Positions 17,585-25,530 of a DNA stretch of 33,797 bases are shown piece by piece (position 1 is the first letter of the stretch; each line of letters starts with the position of its first letter). The stretch covers positions 1 to 33,797 of the forward strand of contig CALJRU010000056.1 of the NCBI GenBank assembly GCA_937976375.1, given 5' to 3'. A program made the position numbers and the translations under genes. The notes under the pieces were generated by a model that ran no database searches, had not been told where the DNA came from, and saw only the letters and a list, made by a program, of their open reading frames with translations. Origin of the DNA: an uncultured Peptococcaceae bacterium. GTDB taxonomy: Bacteria; Bacillota; Peptococcia; Peptococcales; Peptococcaceae.

Positions 17585-17638
17585 TGACAAAAATGTCATC
17601 TGGCATCGCTTGAAGGCTGAGAAAAAATTTTTTAAAAT
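17584..17638 (+). promoter_or_regulatory. Operator and promoter of the second peptide-sensing module
   Basis: ATGACA (17584-17589), AAAA, TGTCAT (17594-17599) is a perfect 6+6 inverted repeat. Ten bases later comes TTGAAG (17610-17615), a 17-base spacer and TAAAAT (17633-17638). An operator just upstream of the -35 fits activation by the OmpR-type regulator encoded next. TGACA-N4-TGTCA resembles sites used by BceR-type regulators; that assignment is inference. Confidence 0.65.
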
Positions 17639-17673
17639 GAAAATTAATAATGTTTAGAAAGAAGGATGACATG

Positions 17674-18366
17674 ATGGCTGTCATTTTATTGGTTGAAGAT
17701 GATCTGGCAATTTCTACTCATCTTATGGAGATATTGCGTAACGAAGGCTATCAAGTGCTTTACGCTAGCGGTCAAAAAGATGCGCTTTTTTTCCTTGGAC
17801 AAGAAAAGATTGAAAAGATCGATTTGGCTTTAGTGGATGTCACGTTGCCGGACGGCAATGGCTTTTCGTTATTGACAGAAATACATTCTCAAATCAACAT
17901 TCCCATCATTTTTTTGACCGCTTCTGGGGATGAGAGCAGCGTTGTAACCGGATTGAATCTTGGGGCGGTTGATTATATCATTAAGCCTTTTAGACCACGT
18001 GAATTATTAGCACGAATTGCTGCTGCATTAAGAAAGAATCAAGTGGAAACTTTGTTTACTATAGGAGATTTAGTCGTTGACATGGCAAGTGGTATTGTAA
18101 AGAAAAACGGCGTAGAATGTTTTCTCACAGCTGTAGAGTATCGACTTTTACTGATTTTTATTAATCACCCTTTACTAATTCTTTCACGTACACAGTTACT
18201 GGATGCACTCTGGGATGCAGCAGGTGAATTCGTCAATGATAACACATTAACAGTTTACATTAAGCGATTGCGTGAAAAGATAGAAACGGATCCGTCTCGC
18301 CCGCAAATAATTATAACAGTAAGAGGGATGGGATATCGTTTGGGGGATGATCATGTTTCGCAATAA
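17674..18366 (+). CDS. OmpR-family response regulator of the second ABC-linked module
   Basis: This 230-aa protein has a receiver with E8-D9-D10, phospho-acceptor D55 in LVDVTLPD and K104 in IKPF, and a C-terminal winged helix ending TVRGMGYRLG. GAAGGA is 7 bases from ATG 17674; ATG 17671 is also possible. The 3' end overlaps the kinase gene by 14 bases. A perfect inverted repeat lies upstream of its promoter, so it probably autoregulates. It should control the ATPase and permease genes downstream. Confidence 0.9.
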   Translation: MAVILLVEDDLAISTHLMEILRNEGYQVLYASGQKDALFFLGQEKIEKIDLALVDVTLPDGNGFSLLTEIHSQINIPIIFLTASGDESSVVTGLNLGAVDYIIKPFRPRELLARIAAALRKNQVETLFTIGDLVVDMASGIVKKNGVECFLTAVEYRLLLIFINHPLLILSRTQLLDALWDAAGEFVNDNTLTVYIKRLREKIETDPSRPQIIITVRGMGYRLGDDHVSQ

Positions 18367-19345
18367 GGAAGTCAAAGATTTTGCATGTGCATTCTTCATG
18401 TGGTTTATTTTCAATGTGCTTATAGGATATTTATTAGATATTTCAAATGTTGCTGGCTTATGCCTGGCTACAGTTGGATATGGCGCTCTTTTCTTTCTTT
18501 TCACACGGTCACGGTATCTGCGCCTTTCCGAAATCGCAGAGGAAATCGATTTAATTCTGCATCAATCGGATAGAGTATTTATAGGTACAGAAGAAGAAGA
18601 AGGAGAATTAGCAATTCTTGAGAATGAAATTGCCAAAATGACATTAAGAATAAGAGAGCAGAATGAAGAACTACGAAAAGAGAAAACAAACCTTTCGAAC
18701 GCGCTGGCAGATATTGCTCATCAATTGCGCACGCCATTAACGGCTGCCGAACTGATCTTGAATCGATTAGAACGTTGTCACGATTCCGCAACATGTCAGA
18801 AGCTGATGAGGGAAATGAACGTGTTATATCAGCAGATGGATTGGCTGTTGACAACGTTATTGAAACTGTCACGCTTGGATGCTGGACTTGTCCCTTTTGA
18901 TAAGAAGGACGTTGCACTTCAAGACATTGTTTCTCGAGTATGCCAACAATTGGCGATTTCAATAGAACTGCATGAGATTCACTTAGAGCAAAAAATTCAA
19001 CCAGACATGATTCTGCATCTCGATCCTGTCTGGACGACGGAAGCGTTGCAAAATATTGTCAAGAATTCCATTGACCATATCAAGGATGGTGGAACAATAC
19101 ATATTTGCGCCGAAAATACTCTTTTATTTTCACAGATCATCATTTGTGATAATGGACCAGGATTCAACACCAGTGATCTGACACATATTTTTGAACGTTT
19201 CTATCAAGGAAATAACCGTTCAAATTCAGGCTTTGGTATTGGTTTAGCCTTAAGTAAAGCTATTATTGTGCGACAAAATGGCACTATCAAGGCCAAAAAC
19301 CACGCTAAAGGCGGAGCGATGTTTGTCATTCGTTTTCCAAGATGA
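18353..19345 (+). CDS. Sensor histidine kinase with short membrane sensor
   Basis: This 330-aa kinase has two N-terminal membrane helices (about residues 9-29 and 34-52) with almost no external loop, then a HisKA domain with IAHQLRTPLTAAEL (H123). The ATPase domain has N-box KNSIDH, G1 CDNGPGFNTSDLTHIFERFYQG and G2 GFGIGLAL. The build fits transporter-linked peptide sensing. GGGGG at 18341-18345 points to ATG 18353 rather than 18347. The ATPase gene follows 82 bases later. Confidence 0.9.
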   Translation: MFRNKEVKDFACAFFMWFIFNVLIGYLLDISNVAGLCLATVGYGALFFLFTRSRYLRLSEIAEEIDLILHQSDRVFIGTEEEEGELAILENEIAKMTLRIREQNEELRKEKTNLSNALADIAHQLRTPLTAAELILNRLERCHDSATCQKLMREMNVLYQQMDWLLTTLLKLSRLDAGLVPFDKKDVALQDIVSRVCQQLAISIELHEIHLEQKIQPDMILHLDPVWTTEALQNIVKNSIDHIKDGGTIHICAENTLLFSQIIICDNGPGFNTSDLTHIFERFYQGNNRSNSGFGIGLALSKAIIVRQNGTIKAKNHAKGGAMFVIRFPR

Positions 19346-19427
19346 TAGATTCGTCACCTTAGATTCATACTATTGTCATCTTAACATTTTATACTATAGA
19401 TCATCCATAACAAAGGAGGTTATATCT

Positions 19428-20108
19428 ATGGACTTTTTATGTGTTCAAGATGTCTGCAAGCGATATGGTAAGGGTGATGCGCAGGTAACAGCTTTAGATC
19501 ATGTTTCACTCACAATAGATCATGGCGAGTTTGTGGCTATCGTCGGCACTTCAGGATCTGGAAAATCAACGCTGCTTCATATTATCGCAGGAGTAGACGT
19601 GCCGACAAGTGGAAAAATTTTTTTAAACGGACAAGACGTTTACGCACAATCAAAAGAAAAGTTAGCAATCTTTCGTCGTCGTCAAGTAGGATTGATTTAC
19701 CAATTTCACAATCTTATTCCAACACTGACTGTTGAAGAAAATATTATGCTGCCAATTTTAATGGATCGTCGTCGTGTCAATAAACAACGATTAAATGAAT
19801 TAATTGCGTTATTGGGACTAGAAAAACGCCGATATCATTTGCCAAATCAACTTTCTGGCGGACAACAACAACGTGTCGCAATTGGCCGTGCGCTTATGAA
19901 TGCACCAGCGGTTATGCTCGCCGATGAACCAACAGGGAGTTTGGACAGCAAAAATAGTCAAGAAATTATCAGTCTTTTAAGAGAAAGTCATCATATCTAT
20001 GGCCAGACCTTGATCCTGGTGACTCATGACGAAGACATTGCATTGCAAGCAGATCGCATCATTACTATTGCCGACGGACGCGTGATTCGTGACGAAAGAC
20101 AGGTGTAA
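19428..20108 (+). CDS. ABC transporter ATP-binding protein (MacB/LolD-type)
   Basis: This 226-aa ATPase has Walker A GTSGSGKST, signature LSGGQQQRVAIGRAL, Walker B VMLADEPTGSLDS and switch LVTHDEDIA. AAAGGAGG stands 9 bases before ATG 19428. The stop overlaps the first of three consecutive ATG codons that begin the permease, showing tight coupling. With the preceding regulator and kinase it forms a four-gene detoxification or peptide-sensing module; no substrate can be assigned. Confidence 0.92.
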   Translation: MDFLCVQDVCKRYGKGDAQVTALDHVSLTIDHGEFVAIVGTSGSGKSTLLHIIAGVDVPTSGKIFLNGQDVYAQSKEKLAIFRRRQVGLIYQFHNLIPTLTVEENIMLPILMDRRRVNKQRLNELIALLGLEKRRYHLPNQLSGGQQQRVAIGRALMNAPAVMLADEPTGSLDSKNSQEIISLLRESHHIYGQTLILVTHDEDIALQADRIITIADGRVIRDERQV

Positions 20109-20110
20109 TG

Positions 20111-22612
20111 ATGATGAATGTTTTTAATAAAATTGCCTGGCAAAATCTTAAAAGACATCGTGCGCGTACCATGATTACAATTGCTGGGGTTATTTTATCA
20201 ACGGTGCTGATTACAGGAATACTTTGCTTTGTCACTTCGTTGCAAAGTTATATGGTTTCGGGCGCTCTTGATAAATATGGTCATTGGGAAGTAGGCTCCA
20301 CGAACGTAGACAATGAGTTTCTTCAATCCCAGAAACAAGAGCCTTGTGTCAAAAATATTGCATCGTTTGCTAACTTAGGGTATGCACGTCTTGAAAACAG
20401 TCAAAATCCTGATAAGCCATATGTGTTTCTCGCTGGTTTCAATGAGGAAACAACGGATGTTTTGCCGATCACTTTGATTAGCGGACGGATGCCTGAAACA
20501 ACACAAGAAATTATCGTTCCCGCACATTTGTCCTCAAATGGCGGTGTTCATTTATCACTCGGTGATACTGTAACCTTTAATCTTGGTCAACGCGTAACCA
20601 AGGACGGAGAGGCTTTAGGCCAAGATACGCCCTATCAATATGATGAAGAACAACTTGTAAACACAGAATCTAAAGCCTTTACGATAGTAGGCTTTTATCA
20701 AAGGCCCAGCTTTGAAATTACAGAAGCACCAGGGTATACAATCATTACTTCTGAAAATGATTCTGTCACTGCAAACAGTGTTAGTGCCTTCGTCGATTTA
20801 AAAGATCCTGCCCAAGCGAGAGATTACGCAGAAGATTTTACCGAAAGCATGATCTATAATGACAATGTATTAAGATTTTTGGGATTATCCGATGATTCGC
20901 TATTTAACACGCTGCTATTTACAGTCGGTGGCATATTAATTGTTTTTATTATGATTGGATCCATTTTCCTGATCTATAATGCGTTCAACATTTCCCTTGG
21001 AGAACGTATGCAGCAGTTGGGGATATTACTTTCTGTTGGCGCTACACCAAAACAACTGCGCTACTCTGTTTTATTTGAAGGATTTTGTATTGGTCTAATG
21101 GGTATTCCAATTGGCATATTGATCGGGTTGCCCGCTATCGCTTTGATCCTTCATCTTGTATCCGAGAATTTTAACAATGTGCTTTATGATAGTGTTCCAT
21201 TGACTCTAAATATTTCACCGCTAGCGTTGGTTTTGGGTCTTTTATTAAGTATGGCAACCATATTAATTTCTGCGTCCATTCCAGCACGTAAAGCGTTAAA
21301 AACGCCAATTTTGGAATGCATTCGCAGGAATGGTTCATTTCTTGATGATAGCACTCCGAAACGCATTTCCTCAAAGCTTAATAAAAGACTAAACTTTGAA
21401 GCTGCTCTTGCGTTAAAAAATTTCAAAAGAAATAAACGTCGATATAGGAGTATCGTTGCTTCTCTCGTGTTGAGCATACTGCTTTTTGTATCAGCAAATG
21501 CTTTCAGTTTGGATTTGCAACACACGGCAGAGGGAGCTGCTGCTGTAACGAACTATGACATTGGATTGACCGTTGATCATATGGAGGAAGAGGATTTATT
21601 TTCTCTCTATACTTCCTTACAATCATTACCTAGTGTCTCAGACAGCAATTTACAAAGTATCTATCGAAAATCCTTCGAAATTGAAGCAGCGTCTTTTTCT
21701 GATGAGCTTCGCCAGGTACTATCATTACCAGCAACAGCAGCTTCAACGGATCTAACCATTCTTTTTGAGGTTTTGGATGACGAAAGCTTTGAAGCATTTC
21801 GATCAAATCTGGGTGTAGAAGAGGATGCTTTAATTGGTATTGCAGCGTTATTGGATGATGACACATCTGATATGTTTACGCAAGACACGATTTCTTTTGT
21901 GATGAATCATGAATCCCAAAAGGTTGAACTTATTGATTCAATGCTGCCAGATATTCCGCCTTCATCAACATATAAAGCTGGCGAACAGCCATATATGTTT
22001 GAAGTCCTTGTACCATGGTCGCTGAAAGACAGTCTTTTTGAAAATGAAACACCATTGATTCTAGGCATGACTTTTCAGAGCGAACATCCGCAGCAAACGC
22101 TTGAAGACATTCAGGAAATTTTGGATCAGTACGGATCTACCTTAAATTATTCACTTACCAATGTTCATGCTATGCTCGAAGAAAACCGTAATCTGCTGTT
22201 TATCATTCGATTGTTCAGCGGAGTATTTATTGGCATGATCACACTGATTGCCATTGCCAATGTTTTCAACACCATTGCAACAAACATTCGTTTGCGTCGT
22301 CGAGAATTGGCTATGCTGCGCTCTGTTGGTATGGGAGAAGGTTCTTTTGACCGAATGATGAGAATTGAATGTGCCATTTATGGAGGATGGACTTTAATCC
22401 TTGGGCTGCCGCTTGCAGTACTTAGTAGTTTCCTAATTCATATAGGAATGACGGAAGGTGGGGCAGAGAATTTGAGCTATCAGCCCCCATGGCTCAGTCT
22501 TTTATTAAGTGTTTTAGGTGTGCTTCTGATTATTTTTCTAACCATGCTGTATGCTACACGTAAAATAAAAAAAGAGAACATCATTGATGCACTTCGTGAT
22601 GAAATGGCATAG
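20111..22612 (+). CDS. FtsX/MacB-family ABC transporter permease
   Basis: This ~833-aa permease is built as two FtsX-type halves. An N-terminal helix and a large extracellular MacB-like domain precede three helices (about 270-400, containing GERMQQLGILLSVGATPKQLRYSVLFEG). A second anchor helix and extracellular domain (about 450-690) precede a further three helices with RLRRRELAMLRSVGMGEGSF. This is the 8-TM layout of exporters acting on peptides or lipoproteins at the membrane surface, rather than the 10-TM BceB form. Three ATGs in a row (20108, 20111, 20114) follow AGGTG; 20111 or 20114 have the better spacing. A terminator follows closely. The frame is intact, in contrast with the permease of the first module. 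Confidence 0.9.
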   Translation: MMNVFNKIAWQNLKRHRARTMITIAGVILSTVLITGILCFVTSLQSYMVSGALDKYGHWEVGSTNVDNEFLQSQKQEPCVKNIASFANLGYARLENSQNPDKPYVFLAGFNEETTDVLPITLISGRMPETTQEIIVPAHLSSNGGVHLSLGDTVTFNLGQRVTKDGEALGQDTPYQYDEEQLVNTESKAFTIVGFYQRPSFEITEAPGYTIITSENDSVTANSVSAFVDLKDPAQARDYAEDFTESMIYNDNVLRFLGLSDDSLFNTLLFTVGGILIVFIMIGSIFLIYNAFNISLGERMQQLGILLSVGATPKQLRYSVLFEGFCIGLMGIPIGILIGLPAIALILHLVSENFNNVLYDSVPLTLNISPLALVLGLLLSMATILISASIPARKALKTPILECIRRNGSFLDDSTPKRISSKLNKRLNFEAALALKNFKRNKRRYRSIVASLVLSILLFVSANAFSLDLQHTAEGAAAVTNYDIGLTVDHMEEEDLFSLYTSLQSLPSVSDSNLQSIYRKSFEIEAASFSDELRQVLSLPATAASTDLTILFEVLDDESFEAFRSNLGVEEDALIGIAALLDDDTSDMFTQDTISFVMNHESQKVELIDSMLPDIPPSSTYKAGEQPYMFEVLVPWSLKDSLFENETPLILGMTFQSEHPQQTLEDIQEILDQYGSTLNYSLTNVHAMLEENRNLLFIIRLFSGVFIGMITLIAIANVFNTIATNIRLRRRELAMLRSVGMGEGSFDRMMRIECAIYGGWTLILGLPLAVLSSFLIHIGMTEGGAENLSYQPPWLSLLLSVLGVLLIIFLTMLYATRKIKKENIIDALRDEMA

Positions 22613-22619
22613 TTTGTAG

Positions 22620-22650
22620 AACGGTTCTAATCTTTAGGACCGTTTTTATT
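22620..22650 (+). terminator. Terminator after the permease gene
   Basis: AACGGTTCTAA (22620-22630) pairs with TTAGGACCGTT (22634-22644), with one T:G pair and a three-base loop, followed by TTTATTTT. Confidence 0.85.
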
Positions 22651-22669
22651 TTAATGCAAGATATGTGTA

Positions 22670-22699
22670 TTGAATAAACATGGTATCTCAGGCTATACT
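22670..22699 (+). promoter_or_regulatory. Sigma-A promoter of the ECF/kinase unit
   Basis: TTGAAT (22670-22675), an 18-base spacer and TATACT (22694-22699) lie 50 bases upstream of the start codon at 22749. Confidence 0.65.
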
Positions 22700-22748
22700 A
22701 ATGATATGTATCATTTCAAATTGAACAAAAAGAAGGGAGAGAGGATAT

Positions 22749-23309
22749 TTGAGTTTAAGAATAAAAAATCTGACATTAGCAGCAATGTTTCTTGCCTTAG
22801 GCTTAGTCTTACCATTTTTTACTGGACAGGTTCCTCAAATTGGCAATATGTTGCTTCCGATGCATATTCCAGTTTTGCTATGCGGGCTAATTTGTGGTTG
22901 GCGTTATGGTGGGTTGGTTGGCGTAATTTTACCGCTTTTGCGTTATGCACTTTTTGGCATGCCGGTTATTTTTCCAACAGGTATTGCTATGAGCTTTGAG
23001 TTACTAACGTACGGCGCTGTGATTGGTTACCTTTATGCACACTCTCGCTGGCAATGTGTTCGTGCATTGTATCGCTGCATGATTGCAGCAATGATTGCGG
23101 GACGCATTGTGTGGGGAATGGTGGAAATTGCATTGTTGGGTATTGGTGGAAGTGGTGGATTCACCGTCCAAATGTTTTTAGCAGGCGCTTTTTTAAATGC
23201 TGTTCCAGGAATTATTTTACAGTTTGCATTAATTCCTAGCGTTATGATTGCATTGAATCGAACAGGGTTGGTACCTTTCAAAAAATCAAACGCTATCATA
23301 TCGGAGTAG
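22749..23309 (+). CDS. ECF transporter S component (vitamin-binding subunit)
   Basis: This 186-aa integral membrane protein has about six helices. Its MHIPVLLCGLICGWRYGGLVGVILPLLRYALFGMP segment is typical of substrate-binding S components of energy-coupling factor transporters. Such subunits bind a micronutrient and use a shared EcfA/A'/T module encoded elsewhere; none is present in this window. The start is TTG 22749, preceded by GGGAGAGAGG. The next gene, six bases later, encodes a small kinase, so import may be followed by phosphorylation. The substrate is not determined. Confidence 0.85.
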   Translation: MSLRIKNLTLAAMFLALGLVLPFFTGQVPQIGNMLLPMHIPVLLCGLICGWRYGGLVGVILPLLRYALFGMPVIFPTGIAMSFELLTYGAVIGYLYAHSRWQCVRALYRCMIAAMIAGRIVWGMVEIALLGIGGSGGFTVQMFLAGAFLNAVPGIILQFALIPSVMIALNRTGLVPFKKSNAIISE

Positions 23310-23314
23310 TCATT

Positions 23315-23890
23315 ATGAATAATATTTCTCGTATCCTTGCAGAAGTTCGTGCGCTGAAACAAACGCAGAAGCGTGTTATCATTGCTATTGATGGACGATG
23401 CGGATCAGGTAAAACTTCTCTTGCTGAATCGCTAAGACAATGTACAAACTGCGAAGTCATTCATATGGATGACTTTTTTCTCCGTCCGGAACAAATCAAT
23501 GATGAACGTTTATCTATGCCCGGAGAAAATATTGATTGGGAAAGATTGGAAGTTGAAGTTCTTCAACCTTTGCTACGAGGTGAAACATGTCATTATCACC
23601 CATACGATTGCCATACTCGATCCTATAAGCCTACAATTTCTTGCCATCCATCCTCATTCATCATTCTCGAGGGCGCGTATAGCTGCAATTCTCACCTTTG
23701 GGATTATTCGGATTTACATATATTTTTAACGATTTCTCCTGAAGAACAATTGCGTCGAATTATTAAACGTAACGGAAAAGAGTGGGCCGATGTCTTTAAA
23801 AAGAAATGGATCCCGTTGGAAGAACTTTATTTTAACACTCAACATATTGAAAGCCGTTGTGAACTCCATTTAAGTGGAGAAACTGTATAA
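23315..23890 (+). CDS. Uridine kinase-like P-loop kinase
   Basis: This 191-aa soluble kinase has Walker A IDGRCGSGKTS (25-35), a catalytic-region motif HMDDFFLRPEQ, and the segment FIILEGAYSCN resembling the substrate and lid region of uridine kinase/phosphoribulokinase enzymes. It is shorter than true uridine kinases (~210 aa). GGAG lies 8 bases before ATG 23315. Being co-transcribed with an ECF S component, it may phosphorylate the imported vitamin or nucleoside-like compound; this is inference from gene order. A perfect terminator follows. Confidence 0.82.
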   Translation: MNNISRILAEVRALKQTQKRVIIAIDGRCGSGKTSLAESLRQCTNCEVIHMDDFFLRPEQINDERLSMPGENIDWERLEVEVLQPLLRGETCHYHPYDCHTRSYKPTISCHPSSFIILEGAYSCNSHLWDYSDLHIFLTISPEEQLRRIIKRNGKEWADVFKKKWIPLEELYFNTQHIESRCELHLSGETV

Positions 23891-23892
23891 TG

Positions 23893-23936
23893 AACAGGCC
23901 GTATTTATCAAACGATGAATACGGCCTGTTTTTTTA
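23893..23936 (+). terminator. Strong terminator after the kinase gene
   Basis: AACAGGCCGTATT (23893-23905) pairs perfectly with AATACGGCCTGTT (23918-23930), then TTTTT. It insulates the envelope operon that follows. Confidence 0.95.
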
Positions 23937-23972
23937 GAATCATTTATGTTTCGTTTAGAATCCTTTTAGAAT
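23933..23972 (+). promoter_or_regulatory. Three TTTAGAAT direct repeats, putative operator of the envelope operon
   Basis: TTTAGAAT occurs at 23933-23940, 23954-23961 and 23965-23972, offset by 21 and 11 bases (two and one helical turns). The last two overlap the expected -35 region of an extended -10 (TG-T-AATAAT, hexamer 23980-23985). Direct repeats on one face of the helix are the usual target of OmpR-type regulators, and this operon encodes one at its end. Confidence 0.5.
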
Positions 23973-24009
23973 TCAATGTAATAATTGAAGTATCTTGAAA
24001 GGAGCGATT

Positions 24010-25530
24010 ATGAATAACATTCTAGAATTTTTAGAGACAACAGCAAAAAAAATGCCTGCACATATTGCCGTTGAAGAAGGGCAACGATCTATAACCTGGG
24101 AAAATCTCCAGCAATCATCCCAAAAATTTGGTACGGCCATTGCCCAAGTGACTCGCCCTGGACAACCCGTTGCTATTATTGCCGAGAAAAGCATAGAAAC
24201 GTTTTGTGCAATGTTAGGCACGGTGTATGCTGGCTGCTTTTATATCATTATTGATCCAGCACAACCAGTTGAACGAATGAAAAAAATCTTTGAAACGCTG
24301 TCTCCAGCGCTCGTTCTCTGTGGGGCAAAAGCAGAAAACAATCTGGAAATTTTGACAACATTTTCAACGGTTAAAACAATAAAGTCCTTAAATGAAGAAA
24401 AAAATATTGATAAAAACTTACTAAACAATATTCGTCAAAACGCTACTTCGCAAGACTTGCTTTATGGTATTTTTACATCTGGCTCTACTGGTACACCAAA
24501 ATGTATTGTTGTAAGTCATGAAGCAGTAGGAAAGTTTATTAAGAGATTTGTTCAAACAATAGAGATTTCGCATGAGGACAAATTGGGAAATCAAGCGCCA
24601 TTTGATTTCGATATTTCTGTAAAGGATATTTATACCAGTCTTTTTACAGGTGCTACTTTGGTTTTAATTCCAAAATCTTTTTTCTCGACACCAGCATTAT
24701 TATTGGATTATTTATGCGACAAAAGAGTAACTGTTTTAATCTGGGCGGTTTCCGCATTAACCTTGGTATCTGCTTTAAAAGGTCTGGAGTATAAGGTTCC
24801 ATCAACCGTGCGCTTGGTTATGTTTAGCGGTGAAGTTATGCCGCCTAAACAATTGAGTCGATGGCAAGAAGCATTACCAAAAACACGTTTTTATAATCTA
24901 TATGGACCAACAGAAATCACATGTAATTGCGCATTCCATAAGATCAACAAGAAATATTCTGATGATGAAAAAATACCGATTGGCATTGCTTTTGAAGGAA
25001 GAGAAATTTTTTTGTTGGATGAAAAAGATCATATTATAAAAACACCTGGCGTCAACGGTGAAATTTGTGTTTCGGGAGAATCCTTAGCAATTGGATACTA
25101 TCATAATCCAGTTGAAACGCAAAAAAGATTTCCTAATAGCAATCAATTTGAGGGGATAACAAAGCGATATTATAAAACTGGAGATATAGGCTATTACGAT
25201 GAAGAAGGTATCTTATATTTTTCAGGACGTAAAGATTTTCAAATCAAGCATATGGGCCATCGCATTGAATTGGAAGAAATTGAAAGTGCAATTTATTGCA
25301 TCAATGGTGTTGAACGATGCTGCTGTTTGATGGATGAAAAACATTATCATTTGGTTGCTTTTTATATGGGTCACGAAAGTCATGAGCATATTCGTCAGAT
25401 GCTGAAACAAAAACTACCAACCTATATGGTGCCGCATCGCCTCATTCAGGTTGATGAGCTGCCACTCAATAAAAACGGCAAAACCGATCGAAAAGCACTT
25501 CAACAGAAACTGGAAAGGATTCGACGATGA
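24010..25530 (+). CDS. DltA-like AMP-forming amino-acid:carrier-protein ligase
   Basis: This 506-aa adenylation enzyme activates a carboxylic substrate, probably an amino acid, and loads it on a carrier protein. Motifs seen are FTSGSTGTPK (155-164), NQAPFDFDISVKDIY (194-208), NLYGPTEIT (296-304), YYKTGDIGYYDEEG, FSGRKDFQIKHMGHRIELEEIE and the C-terminal LPLNKNGKTDRKAL with the catalytic Lys. The block around DFDISV is closest to DltA, which activates D-alanine. However, the DltA motif MFCGEVLP reads MFSGEVMP here, with Ser273 in place of the Cys that contacts D-Ala. It is the first gene of the operon, with AAAGGAG before ATG 24010, and overlaps the decarboxylase gene by four bases. A substrate other than D-alanine is likely but unproven. 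Confidence 0.88.
   Translation: MNNILEFLETTAKKMPAHIAVEEGQRSITWENLQQSSQKFGTAIAQVTRPGQPVAIIAEKSIETFCAMLGTVYAGCFYIIIDPAQPVERMKKIFETLSPALVLCGAKAENNLEILTTFSTVKTIKSLNEEKNIDKNLLNNIRQNATSQDLLYGIFTSGSTGTPKCIVVSHEAVGKFIKRFVQTIEISHEDKLGNQAPFDFDISVKDIYTSLFTGATLVLIPKSFFSTPALLLDYLCDKRVTVLIWAVSALTLVSALKGLEYKVPSTVRLVMFSGEVMPPKQLSRWQEALPKTRFYNLYGPTEITCNCAFHKINKKYSDDEKIPIGIAFEGREIFLLDEKDHIIKTPGVNGEICVSGESLAIGYYHNPVETQKRFPNSNQFEGITKRYYKTGDIGYYDEEGILYFSGRKDFQIKHMGHRIELEEIESAIYCINGVERCCCLMDEKHYHLVAFYMGHESHEHIRQMLKQKLPTYMVPHRLIQVDELPLNKNGKTDRKALQQKLERIRR

Noticed and set aside
19346..19427. A third Bce-type operator in the gap between kinase and ATPase genes
   Set aside because: GTCA elements and a TATACT box (19390-19395) are present, but the half-sites are not arranged as TGACA-N4-TGTCA and no -35 fits. 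I left it unannotated.
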